From contig JAODUP010000427.1 of the NCBI GenBank assembly GCA_025642065.1, positions 468,501-532,500 of the forward strand: a stretch of DNA of 64,000 nt, written 5' to 3'. The DNA is from Paralvinella palmiformis. Lineage: Eukaryota > Annelida > Polychaeta > Terebellida > Alvinellidae. This document shows, piece after piece, positions 49,880 through 62,174 of this stretch. The stretch's first letter is position 1, and each line of letters begins with the position of its first letter. The notes under the pieces were generated by a model. That model ran no database searches and was not told the origin of the DNA. It saw only the letters and a list, made by a program, of their open reading frames with translations. Both the position numbers and the translations under genes were made by a program.

Positions 49880-50700
49880 AGATGTCACACAGAAAAGTGG
49901 CTAGATGATGTTAAATTTGATGACATAAAAATAGTCATACTCTTTATTGACCCATAATAATATAGGAATTCTTGGACACATTAAGAGTACCTTAACTAAT
50001 ATACAGACGTTCATAGCACTTATAACTCTCTTTGATTACAAATGGTGTATATTATGATTACAACTTTAAGATGGTGATGATGATATCAGGCTTTAAGGTG
50101 TTAAAAGCTAAGCTAAAGTCTAGAAAAAAATAACCAGACACAAGTATTTTTCTTGCCAAGATGTTCAACAATAGTATTGTTTAATAACAACATGGCATCC
50201 TCGGTAGATCTCTTTTTCCTGTCAGAAAATTGAGATGGGTTGAGATGTTCATCAATTTCTGGTAATATATATTTAAAAAACAATCCATTCTAAACACTTA
50301 AATCAGATAGATGTGAGGGCAATGGGCCTATAATGATTAAACTCTTTTGGTGCTGATTTCTTTGAAACTATTATTTTGACAGCTGATTTCCACAAATCAG
50401 GTATACATTCATTAATACACTATTGGAATAAATGTTGATATAGATTAGCTAATTCATTGCGACATGATTTCAGTAATAATGGCAAGATATTATCAGGCCC
50501 AGAACCTTTACTGGAGTTCAATTTCTGAAACAAAAACAAGACATACGTACTTCATGCTCCAAAATGTTTATATTCTTATTTTAGTCATTTATGGTAGATG
50601 TAAGTTCATGAAATAGATCAGAATAATCGTCCTTTGTATTGAACCTTGTGTAAATTTTGTTCAGACTTGTACGACGTTCTTTGGTCTCACTGGATATTAA
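49880..50700 (-). mobile_element. Minus-strand LINE remnant (unit A intron), internally deleted
   Basis: Matches the unit B LINE at both ends but lacks the part that lies at about 55,492-56,331 there. The junction reads attatgattacaactttaag. Confidence 0.65.
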
Positions 50701-51187
50701 TATGACACCAATCAACACTGATCTAATTCAAAAGTTAGTAGAGAGATAAGTTCGTGTTCGCATTAAATAAGTATCTTTCACCATCAAAACATTAAAATAC
50801 ACCTCCAGTGCACAACTCATACTGGGTCATTCAATCTTTTAAAAGTGAATATAGCACTTAAGATATCAGTAAAAACATTTGTATTAAACAAAAATACATT
50901 CAAATTAAAAGATCTGTGATATTTGTTTTGAATATTATTTCCCATCTGCTTGCTACATAATGCATACATAAATTCATATATTCATCTTAAATGCCTATTC
51001 ATCTGGCCTATAATGTGGTGTTTCTGATATTAAGCCAATTCACTAAATTCGCCAGAATCATCTGAGCTGGAAGTGGCTGAATAAATAACACTTTACCATA
51101 TATTTTTATTACTCTACTAATGCTTGAATATTACATGCTTTAAAATGATGAGTTTACTCTATAATGTTTCTCTGTTACCCACACTAG

Positions 51188-51254
51188 AGCCATGATTGTA
51201 AAGACAATGAGAAATGTGTTCTAGCCGATGATAACAAGTCAGCAGTCTGTATTG
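51188..51254 (+). CDS. Exon 21: small Cys-rich module (unit A)
   Basis: A 67-nt exon, phase 0 to 1, after ttacccacactag. It encodes SHDCKDNEKCVLADDNKSAV and then CI. Exon 25 is an identical copy 6,196 bp downstream. Confidence 0.8.
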
Positions 51255-51361
51255 GTAGGTTTAAATAACTGACTAATTTATAGAAAGTACATGTCTGTTT
51301 AGCTTATTAGTTTATCATTATCAAACATGAATATTTAAATTATTGTTTTATTATTTCACAG

Positions 51362-51639
51362 AGGTCCTTGCTCCAGGTACTTGTCAAATGAAATCCATCC
51401 AGACTTGTGATGATTTGGTGCCAAAATGGCATTATTCAATGGATACTGAAGCATGTGAGGAATATCTAGGTTGTGAGGGAGTTAAAGGCAACAACTTTGA
51501 CAGTGAAGAAGAGTGTAAACAGAAATGTGTTGGTCCAGCAGTTGATTGTTCTCCTGTCATGTGTATGATGTACTGTCCTTATGGGTTTAAGGCTGATGAA
51601 AAAGGGTGTGCTGTATGCAAATGTTATAACCCATGTGAG
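51362..51639 (+). CDS. Exon 22: Kunitz domain 3 plus antistasin-like domain (unit B, hybrid exon)
   Basis: A 278-nt exon with the same domain plan as exon 18, including Asp at the P1 position. Its 5' flank and 5' variants match exon 26 (Leu codon base at 51416, Met codon base at 51439). Its 3' flank and the Val codon base at 51556 match exon 18. It therefore looks like the product of unequal crossing-over within the exon. Confidence 0.85.
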
Positions 51640-51967
51640 GTAAATACCAACTAAATAATGTGTATCACTAAATAAACAATTTTAATATATAAAGTTACTT
51701 TTAATTGGTGTATAAAGATGACATTTACAGTTTTAGATATAAAATAGTTTTGTTATTTTACAACAATTTATTCTCTTTATTAAAAAGATCATGACAGTTT
51801 ACTCATGATCCAGTAATTTTAGTTTAATTGTTACCTATAATTATAACATTCAGTAGCTTGTCACCTTAGTATACATCCTTTATTAAAAGTTAAATCATAC
51901 AAAAATACCTGTTGTATTTAATTTTGGCAAAATAATGACACTCTGCTAAAGATCTAATTATCTTCAG

Positions 51968-52058
51968 GGTATTGACTGTGGTTTTGGAAAAACTTGTAAA
52001 AGTGTCGCTTCACCAGATAGTACTTCAAACGTAGAGACAGGAACATATGAATGTGAGG
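51968..52058 (+). CDS. Exon 23: small Cys-rich module (unit B)
   Basis: A 91-nt exon, phase 0 to 1, essentially identical to exon 19, with the same cttcag acceptor and gtatgt donor. Confidence 0.8.
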
Positions 52059-52181
52059 GTATGTATAAATAATTATCTGAAAAATGCCCTATTTATGTTG
52101 CAATGTCAGAATGAAATTCTTTGAGTTATCCTCCTTTAAAACAATCATTAGATATAGTTAATTTGTTGTTATTGGTTTTAG

Positions 52182-52279
52182 AGTGTCCACCAGTCAGATG
52201 TCGTATGTATTGTCAGTTTGGATGGCAAAAAGGAGAAGATGGTTGTGATATGTGCCAATGTGCACCTCATCCTTGTGAG
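52182..52279 (+). CDS. Exon 24: antistasin-like domain (unit B)
   Basis: A 98-nt exon, phase 1 to 0, near-identical to exon 20. It has Pro in place of Gln at residue 3 (ECPPVRC). The acceptor is ttggttttag, against tagtttcag in unit A. Confidence 0.85.
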
Positions 52280-54045
52280 GTAATGATGACTGCTAAGAAA
52301 TATCGCTGAGAAATTTACATCACCTGCAGTTTCATTCATATCATATTCAGCATATATTATAGAGCAAATTACAGTCAAGACTCATTTTCAGAGTTTTCAG
52401 ATAACTAGATTTTCATATGTCCAAATACATTTATATGGGAGTAGTTATTCTCCTATATTTTCCTGTCCCAGCCTTTTATTAGTTTCAAAGTGTTATTATT
52501 TGTTTGATTCCCTTTTTACTTAATACATACAAACCTATCTCAACCATTCCTCTATAGGGTGTCTAATACAGGCCAATTTTGATGGTGGCTAGTTTATTCA
52601 AATAGCCAGTCAAATGTTTATATGCAGAACCCAAATAGACCCACTATCAGATTAAATAATGCAGAAACTAAATTGGTATCATTATGATAAATGAGTCATA
52701 TAACAACAACACTCTAGACATCTGTATTATATTTTGTAGAGGTTATTTATGATACTTTGTTTAGCACAGACTTCTTTCTTGGCAGTGACTATGTTGATCA
52801 ATTGTGTAAGCCCTCATAGATATATGGAATGAGTTTGTCATCTGCACTGCAGGCATAATTAGTCAGCTGTTCCAGAAAGTGCTGCATATCCATATTGACT
52901 GCTGAGAAACTTCTAGTTTGGGCTTGGCTCTGAATTCCTTAATAAGTTTCCCTTTTACCCTCAAATCAAGCTCAAGATGAAGAAATTTTCTGGAAAGACT
53001 GTATATGTTAACTAGTATGTATAGATACCTATGATCTATATGAATTATGCAGAATGTCAATGTTATTTATAATGATGATCATAATATTGTCTGAGCACTT
53101 CTGACAATAGTAAACTTATTATTAACCGACAATTGAAGTAAAAATTACATTTGCCATGTTTATTACAGCTGAGTAGGGTGACAATTATTCTAAAGTAGCA
53201 GATTTTTTGCCAATGTTTATCACTAAATATGCATTTATCACTTTATATCATTTGTATCTGGTGAATTGGTTCCTGTATATAAAATCCAATTAGTGGCATA
53301 AATATTACACAACACATACAATAGAACCAATTATAAACTGCATGGACAATTTTTCTTGCTGAAACTACCAGGTGTGACATAGTGGTCACATTGGAGATTC
53401 CACTTGTGGGAATTTGATATATTCAATTAATTTTGCATGTAAATTATAGGCTTGGGACAAGATATTCAGCTGGTATTCAGAATAGGTAATTGCCAGTTTA
53501 TGAAGAATATTTAACATTGATCCAGATTTGATGAAATTGGGGAACAAGAAGGAGGGCCATTTTAGATAGCATATTGGTAGTTACACAAAGTGGTTTAGGC
53601 AGGTTTTCTGTATGTTTACGTACACTTCTTGTATAGCATATACCGTTTATGATGCACACATACATTTGAGCCTGCAGATATGTCTTTAAACACCAAAGAG
53701 CCAGAAGTGTCAAATTATTGATGCCTACAAGAGTCAGATCTGTGAAAGTAAAACACAGACTACCCACAGCTCATGTTAATTGATATATTCAAGTCTGAGC
53801 TGAGACTAATCTGCATATCAATATTAGCAGATCTACTTTGGATAACCTGCTACATTATTATGATAATTAGTTAAACATTCCAGCTGGCATCTAATGGCCA
53901 TTTTATCAAAAACCTTAAAAACAAATCACAAGAAGTTGCTCTCTAAACAATATATCAGTGACTACATTATAGTTGAGAAAGCTAAACAACTGAAAAAATG
54001 ACTGGTAGTTCTTGCTGACAATCCTCACACTGAACTTAGAATATA

Positions 54046-55253
54046 CATAAACTGGATTCAGTCCTATCTTAGTAACAGAACCCAGTGTGTGGCTGTCGGA
54101 TCATATACATCTACTGACAAACATCTGCATTTTTGGGTACCACAGGGTTCGGTCGTTGGACCACGCAAGTACTGTCTATACTCCAAACCGATTGGTGAAA
54201 TCTGTCATCGATACAACCTACTATACCATTGTTACGCAGATGACACTCAGGTATACATTGTAATTCGGCATTCTGACTCTTGGGATAGCCTAGCTACCAA
54301 AATGGAAGCTTGCCTGGCAGACATTAGTTGATGGAAGAATTCCAATATGCTGAAACTAAACCAGGATAAAACTTAACTGATTGTTTTCTCATCAAAGCAC
54401 CAAGCTAAGAAAACTCAGGATTTCCATCTAACAATTCGTGATAGTGTTGTTAATACTGTGCATTCTGTGAGGAACCTAGGGGTGTACCTAGATAGCTCAC
54501 TTACCATGTACAAACAGGTCAATGCTGTTTCCAGGGCCTGTCATTACCAGATACGCAACATTGGCTGCATCCGCCAGTTCATAACAACAGATGCCTGCAA
54601 AACGCTAGTCAACTCCTTGGTTACATCCCGCCTTGATTATGGCAATGCCCTTCTATATGGTATCCGCAAATTGTTAACAGCTCATCTACAAGGAGTACAA
54701 AACAGTGCTGCTCGTCTAATTACCCGCACTCGGAAGAGGGAACACATCATTCCAGTGTTGAAATCCCTACATTGGCTACCAGTGGTGTACAGACCTCTGT
54801 ACAAGCTCCTCATGTATACATACAAAGCGCTCAATAGCACAGCTCCTGTATATCTGGAGGAACTTGTGATACCCTACCATCCAAGACGTTCACTGAGATC
54901 GGAGTCAGGTTGCCTGCTATGTGTGCCAAAGACACGTACGGCAACCTATGGAAATCACTGTTTCAGCAAGTCAGCTGCCTCCCTGTGGAACAATTTACCA
55001 ATGATAACTAGGCAGTCCAAGTCCCTCAACTTGTTCAAGAAGAATGTTAAGACACATTTCTTTGACATTGCATATCCATAGCCATGTTATTATAGTTTTA
55101 ACGTCTAAATCGAAAATTGTTTATAATGTTTTAAAGTCTATACTAGGTACATGTTTAACTACTTCTTTTATCTGTAAAGCGCTTTAGGGTTATTTTAATC
55201 CAATTATATAGAGCACTATATTTAAAATGTTGTATTATTATTATTATTATTAT
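54046..55253 (+). mobile_element. L2/CR1-like LINE, 5'-truncated, in the unit B intron
   Basis: About 1.2 kb with a reverse-transcriptase part (CYADDTQVYI near 54,235, VPQGSVVGP upstream) and an open stretch 54,458-55,081 that includes LDYGNALLYGI, VQNSAARLITR and PVLKSLHWLPVVYRPL. It ends in an ATT repeat. The unit A intron has the empty site at 49808-49815, so the insertion is younger than the duplication. Confidence 0.85.
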
Positions 55254-55319
55254 AAGCCAGCTAAATCTACACTCAGACATTAAGTCTGCACAGTATGTAA
55301 ATAGAGAGTGAACATTAAG

Positions 55320-56960
55320 ATGTCACACAGAAAAGTGGCTTGATGATGTTAAATTTGATGACATAAAAATAGTCATACTCTTTATTGACCCATAATAATA
55401 TAGGAATTCTTGGACACATTAAGAGTACCTTAACTAATATACAGACACTTATAACTCTCTTTGGTTACAAATGGCATATATTATGATTACATAATAACAA
55501 TGAATAGGTCAATATTTGTTAAACAAATGAATTGAGTTTGGGACAAAGGATTTCCTCTACCTTTGAGTATTACATGTTTAGGCTCTTAGCCTTGGTCCTG
55601 ATCTTATATGAGAGAAATACTTATGAAGTGGATGAGTTTCCATGGAAACAACACACTTAACTTTCTTGAGGACATATTTAACATACACATTTTTTCTATT
55701 CTCCATATATCCATTTTTGTGATCTTGGTGGCTTGTTTACAAATTCTGTCAATAACTGCCTTATCATCACAGCTAATGGTGGAGCACCACAGAGTTAAAT
55801 TATAACAAATTACACTTTATATCATTGAAGCATATAATATATGAAATATTTCACTATTTACATATTATGAGTCCAATAGTCCAAGGAAGAACAATCTTTT
55901 TTTACATTTGGAAACAACTATTGCACAATGCTTTGACCATATTTAAATGGTTCACATATTTCCACAGGATTATTGTTTAACATAGGATGTTCATGAGTGA
56001 TATCACAATGTCTAAAATTAAATATAATTTCTTTGGTTTTAGCAATATTCAATAACAAATTATGTGACTGACACCATTGAAAAACTTCTTTTATAGTTGG
56101 TTTCAACACTATTTGTGATCAGTCTGACATCAGCATATTTTATCAGTACACATTATCAAATTGAGAAAGTAGAGCATTGGTGTATATTACTAAAAGTACT
56201 ACAAATAGTACAAAACGTTGGGGGTCACCTGTTTCAATGATAAGAATATCAGTTACTAATACACGCATGTTGTTTCCTGTTCATAAGAAAATCTAATATG
56301 AGTTTACATATTATTGATGAGACATCGAGCAACTTTAAGATGGTGATGATGATATCAGCTTTAAGGTGTTAAAAGCTAAGCTAAAGTCTAGAAAAAAATA
56401 ACCAGACAGAAGTATTTTTCTTGCCAAGATGTTCAACAATAGTATTGTTTAATAACAACATGGCATCCTCAGTGGATCTCTTTTTCCTGTCAGAAAATTG
56501 AGATGGGTTGAGATGTTCATCAATTTCTGATTCTAAACACTTAAATCAGATAGATGTGAGGGCAATGGGCCTATAATATTTAAACTCTTTTGGTGCTGAT
56601 TTCTTTGAAACACAAATCAGGTATACATTCATTAATACACTATTGGAATAAATGTTGATATAGATTAGCTAATTCATTGCAACATGATTTCAGTAATAAT
56701 GGCAAGATATTATCAGGCCCAGAACCTTTACTGGAGTTCAATTTCAGAAACAAAAACAAGACATACGTACTTCATGCTCTGAGATGTTTATATTCTTATT
56801 TTAGTCATTTATGGTAGATGTAAGTTCATGAAATAGATCAGAATAATCGTCCTTTGTATTGAACCTTGTGTAAATTTTGTTCAGACTTGTACGACGTTCT
56901 TTGGTCTCACTGGATATTAATATGACACCAATCAACACTGATCTAGTTCAAAAGTTAGTA
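55320..56960 (-). mobile_element. Second, older LINE on the minus strand (unit B intron)
   Basis: Minus-strand translation gives SETKERRTSLNKIYTRFNTK near 56,900, then EHLGKKNTS, DFLMNRKQHA, SHNLLLNIAKTKEIIFNFR and VEICEPFKYG, in the order expected for a reverse transcriptase. Many stops. The same element, with an internal deletion, is in unit A at about 49,880-50,700. Confidence 0.65.
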
Positions 56961-57383
56961 GAGAGATAAGTTCGTGTTTGCATTAAATAAGTATCTTTCA
57001 CCATCAAAACATTAAAATACACCTCCAGTGCACAACTCATACTGGGTCATTCAATCTTTTAAAAGTGAATATAGCACTTAAGATATCAGTAAAAACATTT
57101 GTATTAAACAAAAATACATTCAAATTAAAAGATCTGTGATATTTGTTTTGAATATTATTTCCCATCTGCTTGCTACATAAACAATCTTGCCTATTCATCT
57201 GGCCTATAATGTGGTGTTTCTGATATTAAGCCAATTCACTAAATTCGCCAGAATCATCTGAGCTGGAAGTGGCTGAATAAATAACACTTTACCATATATT
57301 TTTATTACTCTACTAATGCTTGAATATTACATGCTTTAAAATGATGAGTTTACTCTATAATGTTTCTCTGTTACCCACACTAG

Positions 57384-57450
57384 AGCCATGATTGTAAAGA
57401 CAATGAGAAATGTGTTCTAGCCGATGATAACAAGTCAGCAGTCTGTATTG
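57384..57450 (+). CDS. Exon 25: small Cys-rich module (unit B)
   Basis: A 67-nt exon, phase 0 to 1, identical in sequence to exon 21 and with nearly identical flanks. It is separated from exon 24 by a 5.1-kb intron containing LINE insertions. Confidence 0.8.
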
Positions 57451-57557
57451 GTAGGTTTAAATAACTGACTAATTTATAGAAAGTACATGTCTGTTTAGCT
57501 TATTAGTTTATCATTATCAAACATGAATATTTAAATTATTGTTTTATTATTTCACAG

Positions 57558-57835
57558 AGGTCCTTGCTCCAGGTACTTGTCAAATGAAATCCATCCAGAC
57601 TTGTGATGATTTGGTGCCAAAATGGCATTATTCAATGGATACTGAAGCATGTGAGGAATATCTAGGTTGTGAGGGAGTTAAAGGCAACAACTTTGACAGT
57701 GAAGAAGAGTGTAAACAGAAATGTGTTGGTCCAGCAGTTGATTGTTCTCCTTTCATGTGTATGATGTACTGTCCTTATGGGTTTAAGGCTGATGAAAAAG
57801 GGTGTGCTATATGTAAATGTTACCAGCCGTGTGAG
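57558..57835 (+). CDS. Exon 26: Kunitz domain 4 plus antistasin-like domain (unit C)
   Basis: A 278-nt exon, phase 1 to 0, again with Asp at P1. It is almost identical to exon 22 until its last 30 or so bases, where it changes to a diverged ending (YQPCE against YNPCE) and an unrelated downstream intron. It has Phe in place of Val in the antistasin part (CSPFMC). Confidence 0.85.
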
Positions 57836-57976
57836 GTAAATTTTCTCAAAATGTCCACAAAATATTTTATCATTGTAACCACTGAAATATCAGTAACATA
57901 GTTTGATTTGATCCACCTTTTGTGCATTGCTGTACCAGAATGATTTTAAATTCCATTAATTTTTATTTATTTACAG

Positions 57977-58070
57977 GGTGTCTCCTGTGGTAAAGGAAAA
58001 AGATGTGTCAGTGTGGCTGAGCCAACTAGTGATGTGCCTGGTATAGAAATAGGGAAATATGAGTGTGAAG
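57977..58070 (+). CDS. Exon 27: small Cys-rich module (unit C)
   Basis: A 94-nt exon, phase 0 to 1, after ttatttacag. It encodes GVSCGKGKRCVSVAEPTSDV and ends GKYECE. It is a clearly diverged paralog of exons 19 and 23, one codon longer, which shows the unit order is older than the recent duplication. Confidence 0.8.
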
Positions 58071-58645
58071 GTGTGTAACAGTCTTGATCTAAAAGGTCTC
58101 TATGTGTTATTAGAATGTTTTGAAAGCAACACTTGATTTCTGCATTCTCCACATATGCGTTGTATGTTGTATGACTACTATTAGTTTGAATAGCTGATTT
58201 ATTTTGAATCTGCTGAAAGTGATGAATAAGGAATGTTCTCACATCACATTTGTCTACTTTTCCATGGTGTGTTGTCTAATATCTATGCTTATAAAAACAT
58301 AACTGCTTAAATATTGCTTGTGAATTGTAAGTAGATTTCATTGCCAGTAGTTTGTTTCATAGAATAACTTGCTCTTTATATGTCAGACATAAGAATGTTG
58401 TTCCAAAGATTTTCTAACTTATCTATTTTATTCATGTAAAACAAATATGCATTAACAGATGAATCCTTAAATGAAAACCAAAGATAAACATCTATAGAAA
58501 GCCAAAAGTCACTAATAATAAATCCCCCCTCCAAATCCCTTAGTAAAATTGTAAAAACACCATTTCTTATCTCGCAGGTCATCCATGGCCTAGCTTAGTT
58601 TAAGTATTCTGTTATCTACAGAATACTACAACAGCCTGTGTTATC

Positions 58646-58686
<41 letters not shown>

Positions 58687-58737
58687 GAGTTATAGTTATA
58701 ATACTAGAATTATTTAATTTCCAAATATTTTATCTAG

Positions 58738-58838
58738 CCTGTCCATTATTATATGACTGTGACCTAAAATGTGAATTTGGATATGAAAAAGATGCCACTG
58801 GTTGTGACAAATGTGAATGTATCGTCCATCCCTGTAGA
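58738..58838 (+). CDS. Exon 28: antistasin-like domain (unit C)
   Basis: A 101-nt exon, phase 1 to 0, after atattttatctag. It encodes ACPLLYDCDLKCEFGYEKDA and then TGCDKCECIVHPCR. Antistasin cysteine spacing is kept, and the domain is well diverged from exons 20 and 24. Confidence 0.8.
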
Positions 58839-59010
58839 GTAAGTACAAATATGTTTATACAGTGTGTACTTATGCTCATATATTTGTAGCCATTTTCTTC
58901 TTAAGTTATCAGGTATAATTTCAGCAACTTCATAATTGGCCATTTATTAAGGCTTTTCAATTATAAAACATGTTCATATAATGCAACATAAAAACATTTG
59001 TATTTCACAG

Positions 59011-59077
59011 AAATTAGACACTTGTGCTGTTTATGAAAATTGTGTACCTACAGTAGGACTCCAATATGAATGTATCT
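59011..59077 (+). CDS. Exon 29: small Cys-rich module (unit C)
   Basis: A 67-nt exon, phase 0 to 1, after tatttcacag. It encodes KLDTCAVYENCVPTVGLQYE then CI. It has the same length and slot as exons 21 and 25. Confidence 0.75.
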
Positions 59078-59106
59078 GTAAGTAAAAGTGTTGTATTATA
59101 TATATA

Positions 59107-59151
<45 letters not shown>

Positions 59152-59589
59152 AGCCACAAACTGCGTACTGCCAACCTTTGATAAGGACCTGATTTCCTGC
59201 CATGAGAATACCCTCATTTATCTGCCCCACTATTATTTAGCCACCGTCAATGCTTACAAAATACGAATACCATACATTGTTATATAAATACCCCTGCTTT
59301 TACTGCCACACACTGACCATCAAATGTTTCTGGTAATCTGTGAATTGATTGACAAGCTGTCAGGGTCATTAGGTAGCAATCATGATGGTGTTGATCCTGT
59401 GATCAGAGATAGATTAAATTAAGTGATAGTTGGGGTTAACAAAGGATCAAAAGCCACTTGTAAAAAGCCACCCCCAAGGCTGTCCACTGAATATACCTCC
59501 CCCACTCTAATGCCACCCCACCACAACACCAACTTTAAGCCAGGTCCCAAAGTTGGCATAAAAGTGAGGTTAGACTGTGTGTTTTAGGG

Positions 59590-60510
59590 TACATATAAAG
59601 AGGCAACAGGCACAGAGCATCAACATATCTAAACATCCTTCGAGACCTACCTCCATAAATATAAATATAAATACAACTATACATACATTAATCTACATAT
59701 GAAATGTTCCCATACCTCCACATATTGATAGATGTATGCGTATACCTAAGCATGTGTCTGGTCTACTCATCAGCCTGTGGGAACCAGCTAATTCGCTTTT
59801 CGTAAGCGACAAATATGTTATGCCCACAGGAAAGCGGCTACATGCAGTCTACGTACAAAAAGCGGAAGCATGTAAAATACATACCATTTGATACCACAGC
59901 TCGCATCAAACAACGCGTTCATGTGGTTCAGTGGTGACTTAATACATACATATCATAACTACTTTGACACCACAGTTTACATTCAACAGTAATTTTCTGT
60001 GGTCCAAAAGAAACCTGTATGTAAAACATTCTGACACCTCAGATGCTGGCCTCAGCTTTATTCTGGGTTTGAATAACTAAATAAATCCTACCTATATCAG
60101 TATATGAACCATGTATATCGATACACGTCCGACTAGTCTGGCATCGAAGTTCTTCTCTAACCTGAGTGAAAAGTTAGACTTTTTTATAGACTCTCGGCGT
60201 GTTAACAAACATTACAGTTTGTTCACGATGTGAGAATGTACACTAACTCAGTATGGAATCACTGAAGTGATTTAGCTAAAATAAAAACAAAGTAGCAATA
60301 CTGCACAATGGATTATTACTGGACTGGAACAAAATATGATCTCAAACCTGAGTAAATACTATGATTTACTCGAACCTAACAGTTAATCCTCATATGTTTC
60401 TGTTCATCACTAAGTGAACGTTCATTCATGCCTAATTTAGCGTCCCTAAGTATATGCAGTTAGGTGTGGGTTGATCTAAATTAAAGTGCCTATTCACTTG
60501 ATCTATTTGA
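59590..60510 (-). repeat. Dispersed element X, copy 3, in the intron before exon 30
   Basis: The reverse complement follows copy 2 for about 900 bp. It keeps the same TATATAAAGAGG-like 3' end at its left border and is flanked on the right by TG and TA microsatellites. It is CpG-richer than the surrounding intron, which suggests a younger insertion. Confidence 0.75.
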
Positions 60511-60551
60511 CCCATGTGTGTATGAGGTTAAACTGTGTGTGTGTGTGTGTG

Positions 60552-60615
<64 letters not shown>

Positions 60616-60861
60616 CAAGAAAGAGATAGAGAGAGTTTCAAAAGTATTTCTTTTATTAGCATTGTTACTACTATTGCTTCTTCTCTTGCTAGGGTTGCTG
60701 CCACAGTTACATACCACATTTTTATGGTGTGGTTATTCACACATAAAACTGTTCAGGTGTGCTCTAAACAAAACACACACTGCTACAGTAGAACATAAAA
60801 AGGTGCATTATAAAGATTGAACCCATTAACATGGTTAATAATATTCATCTTTTCTCTCCAG

Positions 60862-60959
60862 ATATGTGCCCTCAGCTCATGTGCACTGAAATATGTAAAT
60901 ATAGTTATAAGAGAGATGAAAATGGTTGTCAGACATGTGACTGTGAGGAACCATGTAAG
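60862..60959 (+). CDS. Exon 30: antistasin-like domain
   Basis: A 98-nt exon, phase 1 to 0, after cttttctctccag. It encodes YMCPQLMCTEICKYSYKRDE then NGCQTCDCEEPCK, a complete antistasin cysteine pattern. A dispersed element on the opposite strand fills much of the intron before it. Confidence 0.8.
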
Positions 60960-61527
60960 GTAATCAGTCAACTTTCCTCCTTATGTTATGTTTTAAAAAT
61001 TGATTCACTGTTGAACAATTGTCAACAAATTCCTGATGACTGTTACTGCTGAGCTGTATAGGTATTGATAACATCTACACAATATGTACTCTATTTTTGA
61101 ATGTGATATAAAAGAATAATAATAGCTAGTGATAAAAAATATGCATCTATAAAGGACCAAATTAGTTATAAAATGCTTAAATCCACTCCAGTAAAAAGGT
61201 AAGATTAACTAATCAAAAGAATACACATTTGACAATAACTGTAATTAATTATAACCTTTCAGGTGTAACTTAGATTTTAACTTTGATTTAAAACTGTCAG
61301 TTGTAGTACTTACAGTAATGTGTGTTGGATAGATTGTTCCAAACATTTAGTGCATAAACACTGAATGCTTCCTCACCTAAATACTTTGTTCTAGAAGCTC
61401 TTCCACAATTAGCACTTTAGATGCTGTTCACGAAGAAACAAAATCATTAGTGTTCTTATTAAAATCATATTACCATGATTATTCTTTCATAATTTCTTTA
61501 TTATATATGTCATCTTATTTATTTCAG

Positions 61528-61591
61528 GATGTCAAATGTCACGATGGACAGATCTGTGTTGCTGTTAACCCCAAATTAGGCATCTGCTCTG
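61528..61591 (+). CDS. Exon 31: small Cys-rich module
   Basis: A 64-nt exon, phase 0 to 1, after ttatttatttcag. It encodes DVKCHDGQICVAVNPKLGIC then S. It is the shortest member of the C-x5-C...C modules that alternate with antistasin domains. Confidence 0.75.
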
Positions 61592-61937
61592 GTAAACTTT
61601 AATATGAGCCAATAAATAGCTGCCAGTGTAGAATTACAATAATGTATTTGGACATGACTCATTTTAGCCATTACAGTTATCTAAAGAAAGATATGACGAG
61701 AACTGTTCAAATGATTGTTTGTATGTTGTTTATTGATTTATCTATAGCAAGATGTTAACAGATGTGTGAAATCTAGTCTTGGTTCTTTGTATCCAAACTT
61801 GTCAGTAGGAGATTTAATTCGTTCTTATTGTATTCCCAAATCATTAGTGTCTTTATAAATAGCAAGATGGGTTAATATTTTGGTTAAATATCTATTTTCA
61901 GAAATAATCTTAGTCTTTGTTCATTTATTTTCTGTAG

Positions 61938-62016
61938 ACCAAAGCTGTGAAGCAAAGAGACAAGCAGCTATGTTATCATTATTTGTTGATCCTTGTTCAT
62001 CAGTGTTTGTACCAAG
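61938..62016 (+). CDS. Exon 32: thyroglobulin type-1 domain, first part
   Basis: A 79-nt exon, phase 1 to 2, after tttattttctgtag. It encodes DQSCEAKRQAAMLSLFVDPC and ends VFVPR. The CEAKRQAA start is the usual opening of a thyroglobulin type-1 repeat; this family includes inhibitors of cysteine cathepsins. Confidence 0.8.
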
Positions 62017-62174
62017 GTAATCATAGCCATTTCTTTATATAAAAAAGCCATGATAAGATCTGTTGCCAAGAGATATATTTTAGTTTGAGACATAGCAGTA
62101 TAAATAAAACAATTTACAGTTCTTTGATAATAGACTTTATGAACATTAATCTGTACTTACCATCTCTTGTGTAG

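Larger units (their letters stand above)
46636..51361 (+). repeat. Duplicated unit A (exons 18-21)
   Basis: Direct partner of 51,362-57,557: exons 18-21 correspond to 22-25, and much of the introns match. They differ by mobile-element insertions and deletions. Confidence 0.85.
51362..57557 (+). repeat. Duplicated unit B (exons 22-25)
   Basis: Partner of unit A. It is longer because of the LINE at 54,046-55,253 and a retained LINE segment at 55,492-56,331. Its end (exon 25 and the following intron) reads directly into exon 26. Confidence 0.85.

Noticed and set aside
54458..55081. 207-codon ORF as a host gene
   Set aside because: Its motifs (LDYGNALLYGI, VQNSAARL, LHWLPV) are the C-terminal part of an L2/CR1-like LINE reverse transcriptase.
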